The notes below the pieces were generated by a model. It was given only the letters and a program-made list of their open reading frames with translations. It did not search any database and had not been told where the DNA came from. The translations under genes were made by a program, and so were the position numbers. Below are positions 27,649 through 36,409 of a stretch of DNA of 51,691 nt, piece after piece; the first letter of the stretch is position 1; the number at the start of each line of letters is the position of its first letter. The stretch lies in the NCBI GenBank assembly GCA_943330855.2, contig CALQJI020000032.1, positions 1 through 51,691 of the forward strand, written 5' to 3'. Origin of the DNA: Klebsiella pneumoniae. Its GTDB lineage: Bacteria > Verrucomicrobiota > Verrucomicrobiia > Limisphaerales > SXTU01.

Positions 27649-29187
27649 CTATTTCCAATTGTCCGTTCGAAACGGGGAAGCCGGCAAGTCGGCGCCGTTG
27701 TAGAGATTGCAGTCCGGGTTATCCAACCATGCATAACGCACGGCGACTGGCGAGAGCACATCGGGGGCACTGATGACGACTTTGTCGCCATCGATCCTGG
27801 CGGAGGCGGGCTTCCACTGCTGGTCGGCACCGGCGATCTGGAAGCCCTTCACCGGACCGCCGTCCTTGGTCTTCAGCCCGCCGTTGGCATGCTTGAAGGA
27901 GATGGTGATGGTATTGGCGCTAACTGACGAATCGGCGGGAAGCGGGCCGCTGATCGCGGGCACCTTCTTGCCGTAAACCGTGCCGAGCGCCCAAAGCGCG
28001 AGTCGGCGGCCAACTTCCTGTTTATTGGTGGGGTGGATATTTTTGGCATCACCGATGTCGATGGTGATGGCCATGCCGGTCTTCGGTAACTCCAGCGCCT
28101 GTAGCATCGCCTCGCGGATACGCGGCCAGCCTTCGCCGGGCGAGGTGTAGTTCGGGAGCTGCACCCAGGCAAAGGGCAGCTCGTCGTTCCAGAGTGTGCG
28201 CCAGCTTGTGACCAGTTGGGAGAGCTGCTTGCGGTAGAGATGCGGTTGCCCAGGTTTGGGAAGGCCTGAGTTGCTCTCGCCCTGATACCAGAGGATGCCG
28301 CGCAGGGTGAAGGGGGCGAGGTTCACGACTCGGCCGTTGTAGAGGAAAGCGGGGCCACCTTTGCTCTTGATGTGAGCGATCAATCGGTCGGGGTCGCCGG
28401 GCTTATCTTTGCTCTCAGCTATACCACTCTCAAAGGCGAGTTTCCATGCGACGAGTTTCTTCTCGGAGTCGGCTTTCAGCTTGGCCCCGTCGAAGTTGAG
28501 CCAGCCTTTCAACTGGGCGTCGTATTCTGCCTTGGTATCCGGGTCAGAGGACTGGGCTTCTGCGGAGAGCCAGGATTCGATGTGCGTGGCACCGGCGGAG
28601 GCTGTGATCAGGCCGACGGGGACGCCGATTTCGCGATGAACCTCGCGACCAAAAAAATAGAGCGTCGCGGAGAAGCGACGGGCGTTCTCCGGAGTGCATG
28701 GCTGCCAGAGGCCTTTGCCCTCGGCCTGGGGTTTCTCGGCGAGTTCGGAGGATTCGGCATAGTAACGGATGAGGGGAAAGTTTGCAGCGGCCTGTTCCGC
28801 TGCGGCGTTATCCGCGCTGCCGACTGCCATCGCCATGTTGGATTGACCGGAACCGAACCAAACCTCGCCGACGAGCACGTCCTTAACTTCGACCTTACGA
28901 CCGTCCTTGCCGGTGACGGTGACGGTGCGCGATTCGGCGGACGCTTTGAGCGCGTCCAGCTTGAGCGACCACTTGCCGTCGGCCCCGGCGCTGGCGGTCT
29001 TGGTCTGACCGTCAAAGGCGACAGTCACGGATTCACCCGCATCGGCCCAGCCCCAGACGGCGACGGGCTTCTCGCGTTGCAGGACCATGTGGTCCGAGAA
29101 AAGCGTCGCCAATTTTAACTCGGCAGCGTGCAGCGCGGCCAGCGGAGCGAGCAGCAGGGCGGTGAGGAGTAAAAGTGTGTGTTTCAT
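27649..29187 (-). CDS. Secreted sialate O-acetylesterase-like protein (SASA domain)
   Basis: This 512-residue protein has a signal peptide (HTLLLLTALLLAPLAALHAA). An N-terminal beta domain opens with LFSDHMVLQREKPVAVWGWA, the standard start of this family. The GDSx-like block VGEVWFGSGQSNMAMAVG has the nucleophile S116, and LRGILWYQGESNSGLP supplies a further conserved block. A C-terminal beta domain ends WLDNPDCNLYNGADLPASPF. The family removes acetyl groups from sialic acids or plant polysaccharides; here hemicellulose or another acetylated glycan is as likely as sialate. It is downstream of the sigma/anti-sigma pair and may be regulated by it. ATG 29187 is chosen over the upstream frame because it begins the signal peptide. 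Confidence 0.9.
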   Translation of the reverse strand: MKHTLLLLTALLLAPLAALHAAELKLATLFSDHMVLQREKPVAVWGWADAGESVTVAFDGQTKTASAGADGKWSLKLDALKASAESRTVTVTGKDGRKVEVKDVLVGEVWFGSGQSNMAMAVGSADNAAAEQAAANFPLIRYYAESSELAEKPQAEGKGLWQPCTPENARRFSATLYFFGREVHREIGVPVGLITASAGATHIESWLSAEAQSSDPDTKAEYDAQLKGWLNFDGAKLKADSEKKLVAWKLAFESGIAESKDKPGDPDRLIAHIKSKGGPAFLYNGRVVNLAPFTLRGILWYQGESNSGLPKPGQPHLYRKQLSQLVTSWRTLWNDELPFAWVQLPNYTSPGEGWPRIREAMLQALELPKTGMAITIDIGDAKNIHPTNKQEVGRRLALWALGTVYGKKVPAISGPLPADSSVSANTITISFKHANGGLKTKDGGPVKGFQIAGADQQWKPASARIDGDKVVISAPDVLSPVAVRYAWLDNPDCNLYNGADLPASPFRTDNWK

Positions 29188-29230
29188 GGTTGTTTGAATG
29201 AATGGGTTTCTCATGGGACAGGGCAGGGCC

Positions 29231-30187
29231 TCACGGCAGCGGCGCACGGCGAGCGAGCGTCAGGCGCACACCGTCCAGGTAGTGACCGTCAAAGGTTTCG
29301 CGGCGCTGGGCTTTGTTCGTGTGCGCCAGGGCGATGCGGATGAGAATGAAATCGGCGTTCGGAGGCAGCCGAAGCTCGGCATTGAGGCGCTGCCAGGTCG
29401 CGGGGTCGCGATCCACTTTCAAGCGGCTGTTGCGGGCCATCGCCAGGCAATCGATGAGCAATGTTTCTCCGATCCGCGTGGAGCCATTTATCGCGGTCTC
29501 CGCATCCAGAGCCTGAAGCGACACCGAGCACACAAAGGCTTCCTCCGCCGGAAATGAGAACGCATTGAACGCCGCCGACAACTGCACCACCGCCCCGCCA
29601 TCCGCGAACTCCCGCCGATAAGGCCGCAGGTCGATGAGTTGATGCACCTCCGAGATGTAACTCCCCTCTGGCTTCGCCTTCCCCTCAAAGTCCGCCCGCA
29701 AAAACCGCAGCATCTTCTTCCCACTCTCCGGCTTCACGCCCTCCTGCTCGCCAACAATCTCCGTATAATCCCCACTCCAACGTCCCGGCTCAATCGGCAC
29801 GCCCGTCACCAACGGCGCAGGCCCTGACTCAAAGCTCTCCTGCAACAGCGTGATCACCTTCCCCAGCGACGGCGCGACATACGCCCACGCCACCGATGCG
29901 CAGAACAGGCCGATGACCAATCCCGCCGCCGCAGCCATGAGCGGACGCCATTGGAGCCAGCGTGAGCGCGGTTTCATATCGACGATGGATGGATCGAAAT
30001 CCGCCGCAGCGTGCTGCTCGGCGGTCGCGTGAGCGGCGGTGCGGATCTGTTGTTCAAACATCACGGCCTCGGTGAAGCGGCGCAGATTTGCGGCGTCGGC
30101 TTTGAGCCAGGAGTTCAATTCCGCGCGCTCGGTGTCGCTGAGCGCGCCGTCGAGGTAGGCGGCGATGAGTGGCTCGGGATTGTTCAT
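29231..30187 (-). CDS. Membrane anti-sigma-factor-like protein with extracytoplasmic binding domain
   Basis: This 318-residue protein starts at ATG 30187, overlapping the sigma factor stop (ATGA). The N-terminus LIAAYLDGALSDTERAELNS followed by a helical segment is the cytoplasmic anti-sigma region typical of FecR-like regulators in this phylum. A membrane segment lies at about residues 81-102 (MAAAAGLVIGLFCASVAWAY). The outer part of about 210 residues is beta-rich with SYISEVHQLIDL and VVQLSAAFNAFSF. Its periodicity resembles LamG/carbohydrate-binding modules, but I cannot assign the family. It likely senses an external signal and releases the sigma factor. Confidence 0.8.
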   Translation of the reverse strand: MNNPEPLIAAYLDGALSDTERAELNSWLKADAANLRRFTEAVMFEQQIRTAAHATAEQHAAADFDPSIVDMKPRSRWLQWRPLMAAAAGLVIGLFCASVAWAYVAPSLGKVITLLQESFESGPAPLVTGVPIEPGRWSGDYTEIVGEQEGVKPESGKKMLRFLRADFEGKAKPEGSYISEVHQLIDLRPYRREFADGGAVVQLSAAFNAFSFPAEEAFVCSVSLQALDAETAINGSTRIGETLLIDCLAMARNSRLKVDRDPATWQRLNAELRLPPNADFILIRIALAHTNKAQRRETFDGHYLDGVRLTLARRAPLP

Positions 30188-30714
30188 GACATTTCTCCAT
30201 CGAGACGAAGCTGGCGTTCGACGCATGCGCGCAGTTGTTCGCGAATGCGCTGCAAGTTGACCCGCACTGCGGGACCGTTGCCGCCGAAGCGCTGGGCAAT
30301 CTGTTCGGCGGTCAGGTCTTCGAAATAGCGGAGTTGCACCAGTCGGCGTGCGTGGGCGGCGAGTCGTTCGATGCACGATTGCAAGGCGGCGCTGCGGTCG
30401 GAGGACGCGGGCGCGAGTTCCGCCCAGGCATCCGTGAATTGCGCGAGCAGTTCGTCATCGAAGGCGACGCGGCTGCGCGCGGCATCGCGCTGGAGGCCCA
30501 TCACCTGGAAGCGCGCAATGCCAAGCGCCCACGCGAGAAACGGCCGCTGCCCGTCGTAATCCGCGAAGCGCCGGAAGAGAACCAGCGCCGTCTCCTGCAA
30601 CACATCCTTGGCCGCGCCGTGGTCGCGCACGAGGGCGTGGACGTAATTGGCCACCGCCGGTTGGGCGGAGGTCCACAGGCGCATAAAGCGTTCTTGATCC
30701 GGTTCGCTGAGCAT
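30184..30714 (-). CDS. ECF-type RNA polymerase sigma factor (Rhodopirellula/Verrucomicrobium type)
   Basis: This 176-residue sigma-70 family factor has region 2 with YVHALVRDHGAAKDVLQETA (region 2.2-like core-binding) and FLAWALGIARFQVMGLQRD. Region 4 reads LPxH-like ERLAAHARRLVQLRYFEDLT, then AEQIAQRFGGNGPAVRVNLQ, the helix-turn-helix for the -35 element. The length fits the planctomycete/verrucomicrobial ECF subgroup. Its stop overlaps the anti-sigma start by four bases, giving coupled translation. The 130 bases upstream of the ATG (30715-30844) should contain its promoter, possibly autoregulated. Confidence 0.92.
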   Translation of the reverse strand: MLSEPDQERFMRLWTSAQPAVANYVHALVRDHGAAKDVLQETALVLFRRFADYDGQRPFLAWALGIARFQVMGLQRDAARSRVAFDDELLAQFTDAWAELAPASSDRSAALQSCIERLAAHARRLVQLRYFEDLTAEQIAQRFGGNGPAVRVNLQRIREQLRACVERQLRLDGEMS

Positions 30715-30844
30715 GTCTGAAGGGTATTGCCGTCAGACCGATCGAACGTAACGGAAAAGTTTTGAGAGGAGACGGCGCGCATTCCAGAAGCGAGGAATAC
30801 TTGTTGTTGCCTTCCTCGACTCCCAGCCGACTGGCGCGAAACAC

Positions 30845-32176
30845 TCAGACTTCTTCCAGCGGCTTCTTCGCGTCGCCGAAGGTCTTCGGGCGCACCTCCA
30901 TTTTGTCCATCATGGACATGAACAGGCGGCAGAGCTGGCGGTCGGGCTTGTCTTTGTAGTCGAGCGCGCGGCCAGCCTTGAGACGTCCGCCCGCACCGCC
31001 AAGGATGAGGACAGGGAGTTGGTCGTTATCGTGTCTCGCGCCGGCCATCATGCTGGAGCAATGCATGAGCATGGTGTTGTCGAGCAACGTGCGCGGGCCT
31101 TCCTGGATGGCGTCGAGTTTCCGCGCGACGTAGGCCAGTTGCTCCATGAAGAACTGGTTCACCTTCAGCCAGTCCTCGCCGTCGCTGTGCGAGAGCAGGT
31201 GGTGAATCATGTAGTCAATGCCGTTCCCCTTCTGCTGCACGCTGGGCAGGTTCGGGAATCGCAGCGCGCTGTGGTCGTTGTTCAGCTTCAGCGTCGTGAT
31301 GCGCGTGGTGTCGGTCTGGAAGCCGAGCACGAGGAGGTCGCACATCAGCCGCATGTGCTCGGCGATGTCTTGCGGGATGCCGTCGGCGGGACGCGCAATG
31401 TTCGGCTTCTCAAGCGTGGGCCGCCAGCCTTGCACTTCGCCGCGCTTGCCGGCGTTCTCGATGCGCTTCTCCACGTCGCGCACAGAGTCGAGATACTCGT
31501 CGAGTTTGCGCTGGTCGGCGGCGCTGATTTGGCGGCGCAGGCCGGTGGCGTCGGCGAGGACGGCGTCGAGCACGCTCTTGTCGCCGGGCGTGACGGCGTC
31601 CTTGAACAAGCGGTCGAAGGCCAGCGCGGGGTAAAGCTCCAGCGGCGTCGGCGTCGTGGGTGAACTCCACGAGATGTGCGAGCTGTAGAGCATCGAGTAG
31701 TTCTTGTGCACCGACGGGTTCGAGTGCTCGCAGCCCAACACGAGGCTCGGCACCTTCGTCGAGCGGCCGTAAGTCTGCGCGAGCAACTGATCGAAGCTCG
31801 TGCCGGAGCGAATCTCCCCGCCCGAGGCGATGGGCGCGCCGGAAAGCATGTTACCCGTCTGCGAGCTGTGGATGTTTCCCTTGCGCGCCTCCTCGTGATA
31901 CAGGCCGCGCACGAAGGTCAGCTTCCCGCGGAAGTCCGCCAGCGGCGTGAGCACGCGGCCCAACTCCATCGCCTTGCCCTCGCCCTTCGCCCACCACTCC
32001 TTCGAGTGAAAGCCGTTGCCGGAGAACAGGACCGCGAGGCGCACGGGCGCTTCGCTGGCGGGCTTGTTCCTCGTCGGCTCATCGCCCCAGACATTGAAAG
32101 ATTCGAGCCACGGCAGGGCCATCGTGACGCCGACGCCGCGCAGGAAGGCGCGACGGTTGAAGTGATGTGTGCTCAT
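30845..32176 (-). CDS. DUF1552 domain protein with Tat-like signal (locus C)
   Basis: This 443-residue family member has FNRRAFLRGVGVTMALPWLE at residues 6-25 as a Tat-like export signal. Family motifs match the locus A copy: SHISWSSPTTPTPLE mid-protein and MLMHCSSMMAGARHDNDQLP near the end, with the conserved histidine/aspartate cluster. It is the last gene of the DUF1501-DUF1592-DUF1552 unit, starting 12 bases after the giant c-heme gene. The function is unknown; it is probably the partner of the c-heme protein. Divergence from the 2689-4038 copy is clear outside motifs, so the duplication is not recent. Confidence 0.9.
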   Translation of the reverse strand: MSTHHFNRRAFLRGVGVTMALPWLESFNVWGDEPTRNKPASEAPVRLAVLFSGNGFHSKEWWAKGEGKAMELGRVLTPLADFRGKLTFVRGLYHEEARKGNIHSSQTGNMLSGAPIASGGEIRSGTSFDQLLAQTYGRSTKVPSLVLGCEHSNPSVHKNYSMLYSSHISWSSPTTPTPLELYPALAFDRLFKDAVTPGDKSVLDAVLADATGLRRQISAADQRKLDEYLDSVRDVEKRIENAGKRGEVQGWRPTLEKPNIARPADGIPQDIAEHMRLMCDLLVLGFQTDTTRITTLKLNNDHSALRFPNLPSVQQKGNGIDYMIHHLLSHSDGEDWLKVNQFFMEQLAYVARKLDAIQEGPRTLLDNTMLMHCSSMMAGARHDNDQLPVLILGGAGGRLKAGRALDYKDKPDRQLCRLFMSMMDKMEVRPKTFGDAKKPLEEV

Positions 32177-32188
32177 AGGTTTGAAAAG

Positions 32189-35100
32189 TTATTCAGCGGC
32201 AGCTTGGTCACGCCCGCGTAGTTCACGAAACTGTCGGCTGCGGACAACCAGTTCGACGGCGGTGCCCACGCGGCGTTCGTTCGCCGCGAGCTGCTTCACC
32301 ATCTCGTCAATCAACGGCTGGTCGCTCAACTGCACGCCGCGCCCGAGCGCGTAGCCGAGCAGCTTCCGGCAGAACTGTCGCTCGAAGGCCTCGAGCCGCG
32401 TCGTGAGCAAGTAGTTCCGCAGCCCGTCAAGGCCGTCGAGCGCTACCCCATCGGCCGTGCGAGTGCGCGTGTCAATCGCCAGGCCCGCCGCGTCCTTCGT
32501 GCGGAGCCGCCCGATAGCATCATAGCGCTCCAGCGCGAAACCGAACGGGTCGATGCGCGCGTGGCAGCCGGCGCACTTCGGGTCGCCGCTGTGTTTCTCG
32601 GTCAGCACGCGTTCGGTGAGGCCGGCGGGCGCTTCCTCGGGCAACACGGGCACACCCTTGGGCGGACGCGGCAGACGCTCGCCCAGCAAGGTTTCGCTCA
32701 ACCAGTTGCCGCGCAGAATCGGACTGGTGCGCGAGGCTCCGCTTTGCTTCGCCAGTGTCGCGCCGAAGCCGAGCACGCCGCCACGGCCTTGCGCCCGCAC
32801 ACCGTCCACGCGGAGCCAAGTGGAGTCAGAAGTTAGAAGTCGGGAGTCAGGAGTCAGGCCGTAGTGCTTCGCCAGCGTCGCGTTCACGAAGGTGTAATCC
32901 GCGTCCAGCAGCGCCAGCACGGAAACGTCGCGCTGGAAGAGGTCGGTGAAGAAGCGAATCGGCTCCTCGTTCAACGCGCCGCGCACCGAGGCGAACGTCG
33001 GAAAATGCCGCTCGCTCTTCTCGTCGAGCTTGTCGAGGTCGCGCGTGTGGAGCCACTGCGCGCCGAACTCAATCGCCAGCCGCCGCACGCGCACGTCCTT
33101 CAGCATCCGCCGCGTCTGCGCTGCGAGCACCTCGGGGTTGCGCAACTTGCCAGCCGCTGCGAGCGACGCTAGCTCGGCGTCCGGAGCGGAGGACCAGAGG
33201 AAGTAACTCAGCCGCGTGGCCAGCTCGGTGTCGTTCACCGGCGACTGCGCCTTGCCCGCCGCCGGTTGCTCGAACTTGTAGAGGAAGGCCGGGGCCACGA
33301 AGACGCGCGCGAGCGTCATGCGGATTGCCGCGTCGTGCGATAGCTCCTGCGCGCGGAACTTACGGTAGAGAGTGCGCAATGCGTCCTTTTCGCCGCGCGT
33401 CAGCGAGCGACGCCACGCTTGCGCGGCGAAGTTCACCACGGCTTCAAGCTGCTTCGGCTCGGCGGCGACGAGTTCCGTGTGAAACACGGCGGCGCGTTGC
33501 TTGATAGGCTCGCGCATCGGCGTGAAGGCGCTCGGGTCCGCGTCCTGCGTGGCGAACTGCCAGAGCTGCTCGAAGGCATCCACGAGCTTGAGCGGGCTGT
33601 GGCTGACGAAGTGCAGCTCCGCCCAGAGCCGCTCCAGCTCGGCGGCTTGCGCGTCGTCGAGCAGCAGGCGGCGAAGCTGGTCATCCTCGCGGTAATACAG
33701 CGTCAGCGTCACCACCTCGTCCACGGGGACAATCTTCGTGTAGCACAGCGCGGCGGGGAAAAGCTGGCGGAACTGGTCGAGCGCGGCCTCGGTGCGTTTG
33801 CGCGCCGCGCTGCCGTCGGTCACGAGAATGGGCGTGTCCGAGCCGACGGGCCGCTCGCCGTCGGACCACGTGCTCTTGCCGCCGAGCTCCTTCGCCGCGC
33901 CCGCCGCGAGGCCCGAGGCGCTGGCGGGCTTCGTCGTGAGCACTTGCATTTGCACGCTGCCCTCCGCGCCGGTCTCGCGATGCAACGTGGCCGTGGCGAC
34001 GAACTCACAGCCCTCGACGAGGTCGGCGGGCAGTCGCACTTCGATGAGCGAGGGCGCGCGGACGCAGAGGTTGGCGGCCGGGAGCGCGGAGCCGCTCGGG
34101 TGCTTGCCAAAAAGCGCGGCGTCGAGGCCGAAGGAATTGCGGATTGCAGATTGCGGATTGCGGATTTCCGGCGCGGGAACGTTGGTGGGATTCGCGTGCT
34201 GGCTCTTGAAGAGTGGCCCACCCAGCGCGGTGAGTTGCCGGTGCAGCACCGCGTCCGGCGCGTCCTTCGCCAAGCCGACCGGGCCGCTCTCCAAGAGCTT
34301 TTGCACTGCGGCGGCGAGTTTGGCCTTCTCCGCCGCGTCGGTCGCGGCGCGCCACTTGGCCAGCAGTGAAGCAGCCGGGACGATTGAGTCCGCGCCGCCG
34401 CCGGTGTCCGGCTCGCTATAGAAATGCCAGACGCCGGGGTTGCCCAGCAGGTCCGCATGCGGGTTGCCGGCGAGGATGTTCGGCGAGACGTCGCGGGCGA
34501 GGTTCCACTGCTTGCCGTCGGTGGCCTTGATGTCGAGGTCCACCGCTGTCATGTCGCACGAGTGATTACCGTCGCGCGGGCCGATGACGATGGAGAGCAG
34601 GTCGCCCGGCTGCACGGCGATGTTCTCCAACGGCGCGACCTTCACTTCCTTCGCGCCCTGGGCGATGCCGGACGCGAGGCGCTGGCGCGTGCTGCCGCGG
34701 CGGAGTTCCAAGGACCACGTCACGCCGTTGCCGCACTCGGGGTGCACAGGCTGCACGGTCGCCGCAACACGCACGGTCGCCGCGACCGGACTGTTCCAGC
34801 CGATGCACACGCGCAGCTTCGGCGAGGGATGCACGCCGACGCTGTGCGGCTTCATGAGGCCGGGGATGCGGACGGCGTTGTCAGAGGAATTCGCCAGCAC
34901 GCTCAACGCATCCGCGCCGGTCCAGCCCTTGATGAAGTCGTAGTTGTTCGCATTCTCGGCCTTCTTCGTCATGTGCGAGGTCACGCGCACCGGGCCGCCG
35001 CCAATGCCGAGGTAATCCAGCCACGCGGTGAGCAACCCGGCTTCGACGCCGTGCTTTTGCGCGAGTGCAGCAACGCCGCTGCGGTCGGGCAACGCGCTGG

Positions 35101-36409
35101 CTTCGTCCGCCGCAGCGAGGCATTTGGCCGCGCTGCTGGCCACACGCTCGCGTTGCGTTTGGAACGCCAGCACCGCCTCGCGAACATCGCGCAGGCGCAG
35201 GTCCGGCCGGCCCGGGGCGACGAGGCGCGGGTTCTCCCAAACGGCGAAGTCGTTCTCGTTGCCGTCACCGGCGTCGGACGCGAGGAGGTAAAGCGTGACC
35301 TCGTTGCCATTCGTTGGAGCGGGCAACTTCACGCGCACTTCCTGCGAGGCAGCGAGCGGGAGCACGGGGACTTGCCACGCGAGCGGGCCGTTGCGCTTGC
35401 CGATGTGGCCGACGGTCGTGAAGCGCCACAAGGCCCGCTGCCATTGCGCGATGCTCGCGGCGAGCGCGGGCGCATCGGTGGGTTTGGCCGTGCGCCACTG
35501 CGCGCGTAGGAGGTCGAGGATGATGGAGGGCTGCGAGTCGTTGAGCGCAGTCCAGAGCGTGCCGAGATACTTGGCGTTCAAGCCGCGCTCCTTGGCGACC
35601 TCGGCGATGGTTTTACCTTTGGCCGTCAACGCGTCGCGCTCGGCGAGTGTCGCGGCGAGATACTTGTCCAGTGGCAGCACGCCGCCGTCCTTGGTGTCGA
35701 ACTTGATGCCCTGCAAGTTGACCGACGAGCCGCCGCCCTTCTCCGTGAACTGCGCGTAGAACGCGCGGATGGCGGTGAGCCGCTCCTCGGTCCAGTCGCG
35801 CTGCGAGATGTGCGGCGAGAAACGCACGCCGTCCGGCAAGAGCACGGCGTGGGCGGCGATGTCCTTCGCGGCGTCGAGATACTTCGTGAGCAACGCGGGC
35901 GACATGACGAGCGCTGCGCCGGTGTTCGAGAAGCCCTCGCCCGCCGCGCCGTCCACGGGGAACTCGCGCGCTGGTTCGAGCGCGGCGACGCCCGTGAGGT
36001 CGCGCACGGTGTAGGTGTATTCGGCGTTCGAGAGGCGGCGGAGCACAACGGGGCCGGGGTCGCCCGCGCGAGCCAGCGCGATTTCGTGGAGCGTGCCGCG
36101 CACCCACGCGACGAGCTTGGTCTTCTGCGCGGGGGAAAGCTGCGGCTTGTCCTTGGGCGGCATCTCACCGAGTTCGAGCTGCTCCTCTACCTGCTGCCAG
36201 ACCTTCGGGTCGCGCTTCACGGCGTCGAGCGACTTGAAGCGCTCGAGGTCGAGGTCGCCCTTGTGGTCCTTGGTCGAGTGGCACTTCACGCAGAACTCCT
36301 TCAGCACCGGGAGGACTTCCTTCTGAAAGTCCGCCGCCACGGCGCGTCCGCCGAGGTTTGGCAGAGCGAGGACGGCGGAAAGCGCGACGAGTTTGATGAT
36401 GTAATTCAT
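32189..36409 (-). CDS. Giant secreted c-heme DUF1592-family protein (locus C)
   Basis: At 1406 residues this is about 600 longer than the other two DUF1592-family proteins in the window (777 and 813). A signal peptide is followed by c-heme CVKCH at 40-44, a DUF1587-like RRLSNAEYTYTVRDLTG near 124-140, and a large inserted region (about 200-900). The DUF1592 core lies near 1063 ([20 protein letters not shown]), a second CAGCH at 1279-1283 runs into ARIDPFGFALERYDAIG, and a DUF1585-like end follows. Beta-rich stretches in the insert may bind a polymer. Two heptamer arrays are translated in frame (about 748-759 and 1185-1196). Its start overlaps the DUF1501 stop (ATGA). Confidence 0.9.
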   Translation of the reverse strand: MNYIIKLVALSAVLALPNLGGRAVAADFQKEVLPVLKEFCVKCHSTKDHKGDLDLERFKSLDAVKRDPKVWQQVEEQLELGEMPPKDKPQLSPAQKTKLVAWVRGTLHEIALARAGDPGPVVLRRLSNAEYTYTVRDLTGVAALEPAREFPVDGAAGEGFSNTGAALVMSPALLTKYLDAAKDIAAHAVLLPDGVRFSPHISQRDWTEERLTAIRAFYAQFTEKGGGSSVNLQGIKFDTKDGGVLPLDKYLAATLAERDALTAKGKTIAEVAKERGLNAKYLGTLWTALNDSQPSIILDLLRAQWRTAKPTDAPALAASIAQWQRALWRFTTVGHIGKRNGPLAWQVPVLPLAASQEVRVKLPAPTNGNEVTLYLLASDAGDGNENDFAVWENPRLVAPGRPDLRLRDVREAVLAFQTQRERVASSAAKCLAAADEASALPDRSGVAALAQKHGVEAGLLTAWLDYLGIGGGPVRVTSHMTKKAENANNYDFIKGWTGADALSVLANSSDNAVRIPGLMKPHSVGVHPSPKLRVCIGWNSPVAATVRVAATVQPVHPECGNGVTWSLELRRGSTRQRLASGIAQGAKEVKVAPLENIAVQPGDLLSIVIGPRDGNHSCDMTAVDLDIKATDGKQWNLARDVSPNILAGNPHADLLGNPGVWHFYSEPDTGGGADSIVPAASLLAKWRAATDAAEKAKLAAAVQKLLESGPVGLAKDAPDAVLHRQLTALGGPLFKSQHANPTNVPAPEIRNPQSAIRNSFGLDAALFGKHPSGSALPAANLCVRAPSLIEVRLPADLVEGCEFVATATLHRETGAEGSVQMQVLTTKPASASGLAAGAAKELGGKSTWSDGERPVGSDTPILVTDGSAARKRTEAALDQFRQLFPAALCYTKIVPVDEVVTLTLYYREDDQLRRLLLDDAQAAELERLWAELHFVSHSPLKLVDAFEQLWQFATQDADPSAFTPMREPIKQRAAVFHTELVAAEPKQLEAVVNFAAQAWRRSLTRGEKDALRTLYRKFRAQELSHDAAIRMTLARVFVAPAFLYKFEQPAAGKAQSPVNDTELATRLSYFLWSSAPDAELASLAAAGKLRNPEVLAAQTRRMLKDVRVRRLAIEFGAQWLHTRDLDKLDEKSERHFPTFASVRGALNEEPIRFFTDLFQRDVSVLALLDADYTFVNATLAKHYGLTPDSRLLTSDSTWLRVDGVRAQGRGGVLGFGATLAKQSGASRTSPILRGNWLSETLLGERLPRPPKGVPVLPEEAPAGLTERVLTEKHSGDPKCAGCHARIDPFGFALERYDAIGRLRTKDAAGLAIDTRTRTADGVALDGLDGLRNYLLTTRLEAFERQFCRKLLGYALGRGVQLSDQPLIDEMVKQLAANERRVGTAVELVVRSRQFRELRGRDQAAAE
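32822..32856 (-). repeat. In-frame heptamer array (GGAGTCA type, five units)
   Basis: On the plus strand the units are GGAGTCA, GAAGTTA, GAAGTCG, GGAGTCA and GGAGTCA, with no gaps. The minus-strand gene translates them as LTPDSRLLTSDS. This segment follows LAKHYG and occupies the loop that in the locus A protein reads IPHIYGPRF, so the array replaced or expanded a surface loop of the DUF1592/DUF1588 region. Confidence 0.85.
34134..34168 (-). repeat. In-frame heptamer array (GGATTGC type, five units)
   Basis: On the plus strand the units are GAATTGC, GGATTGC, AGATTGC, GGATTGC and GGATTTC, each at most one base from the consensus. The coding strand reads GCAATCC repeats, translated as IRNPQSAIRNS. 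This matches, in frame and almost in sequence, the array at 22288-22317 (IGNRQSAIGN) in an unrelated-position gene. Confidence 0.85.
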
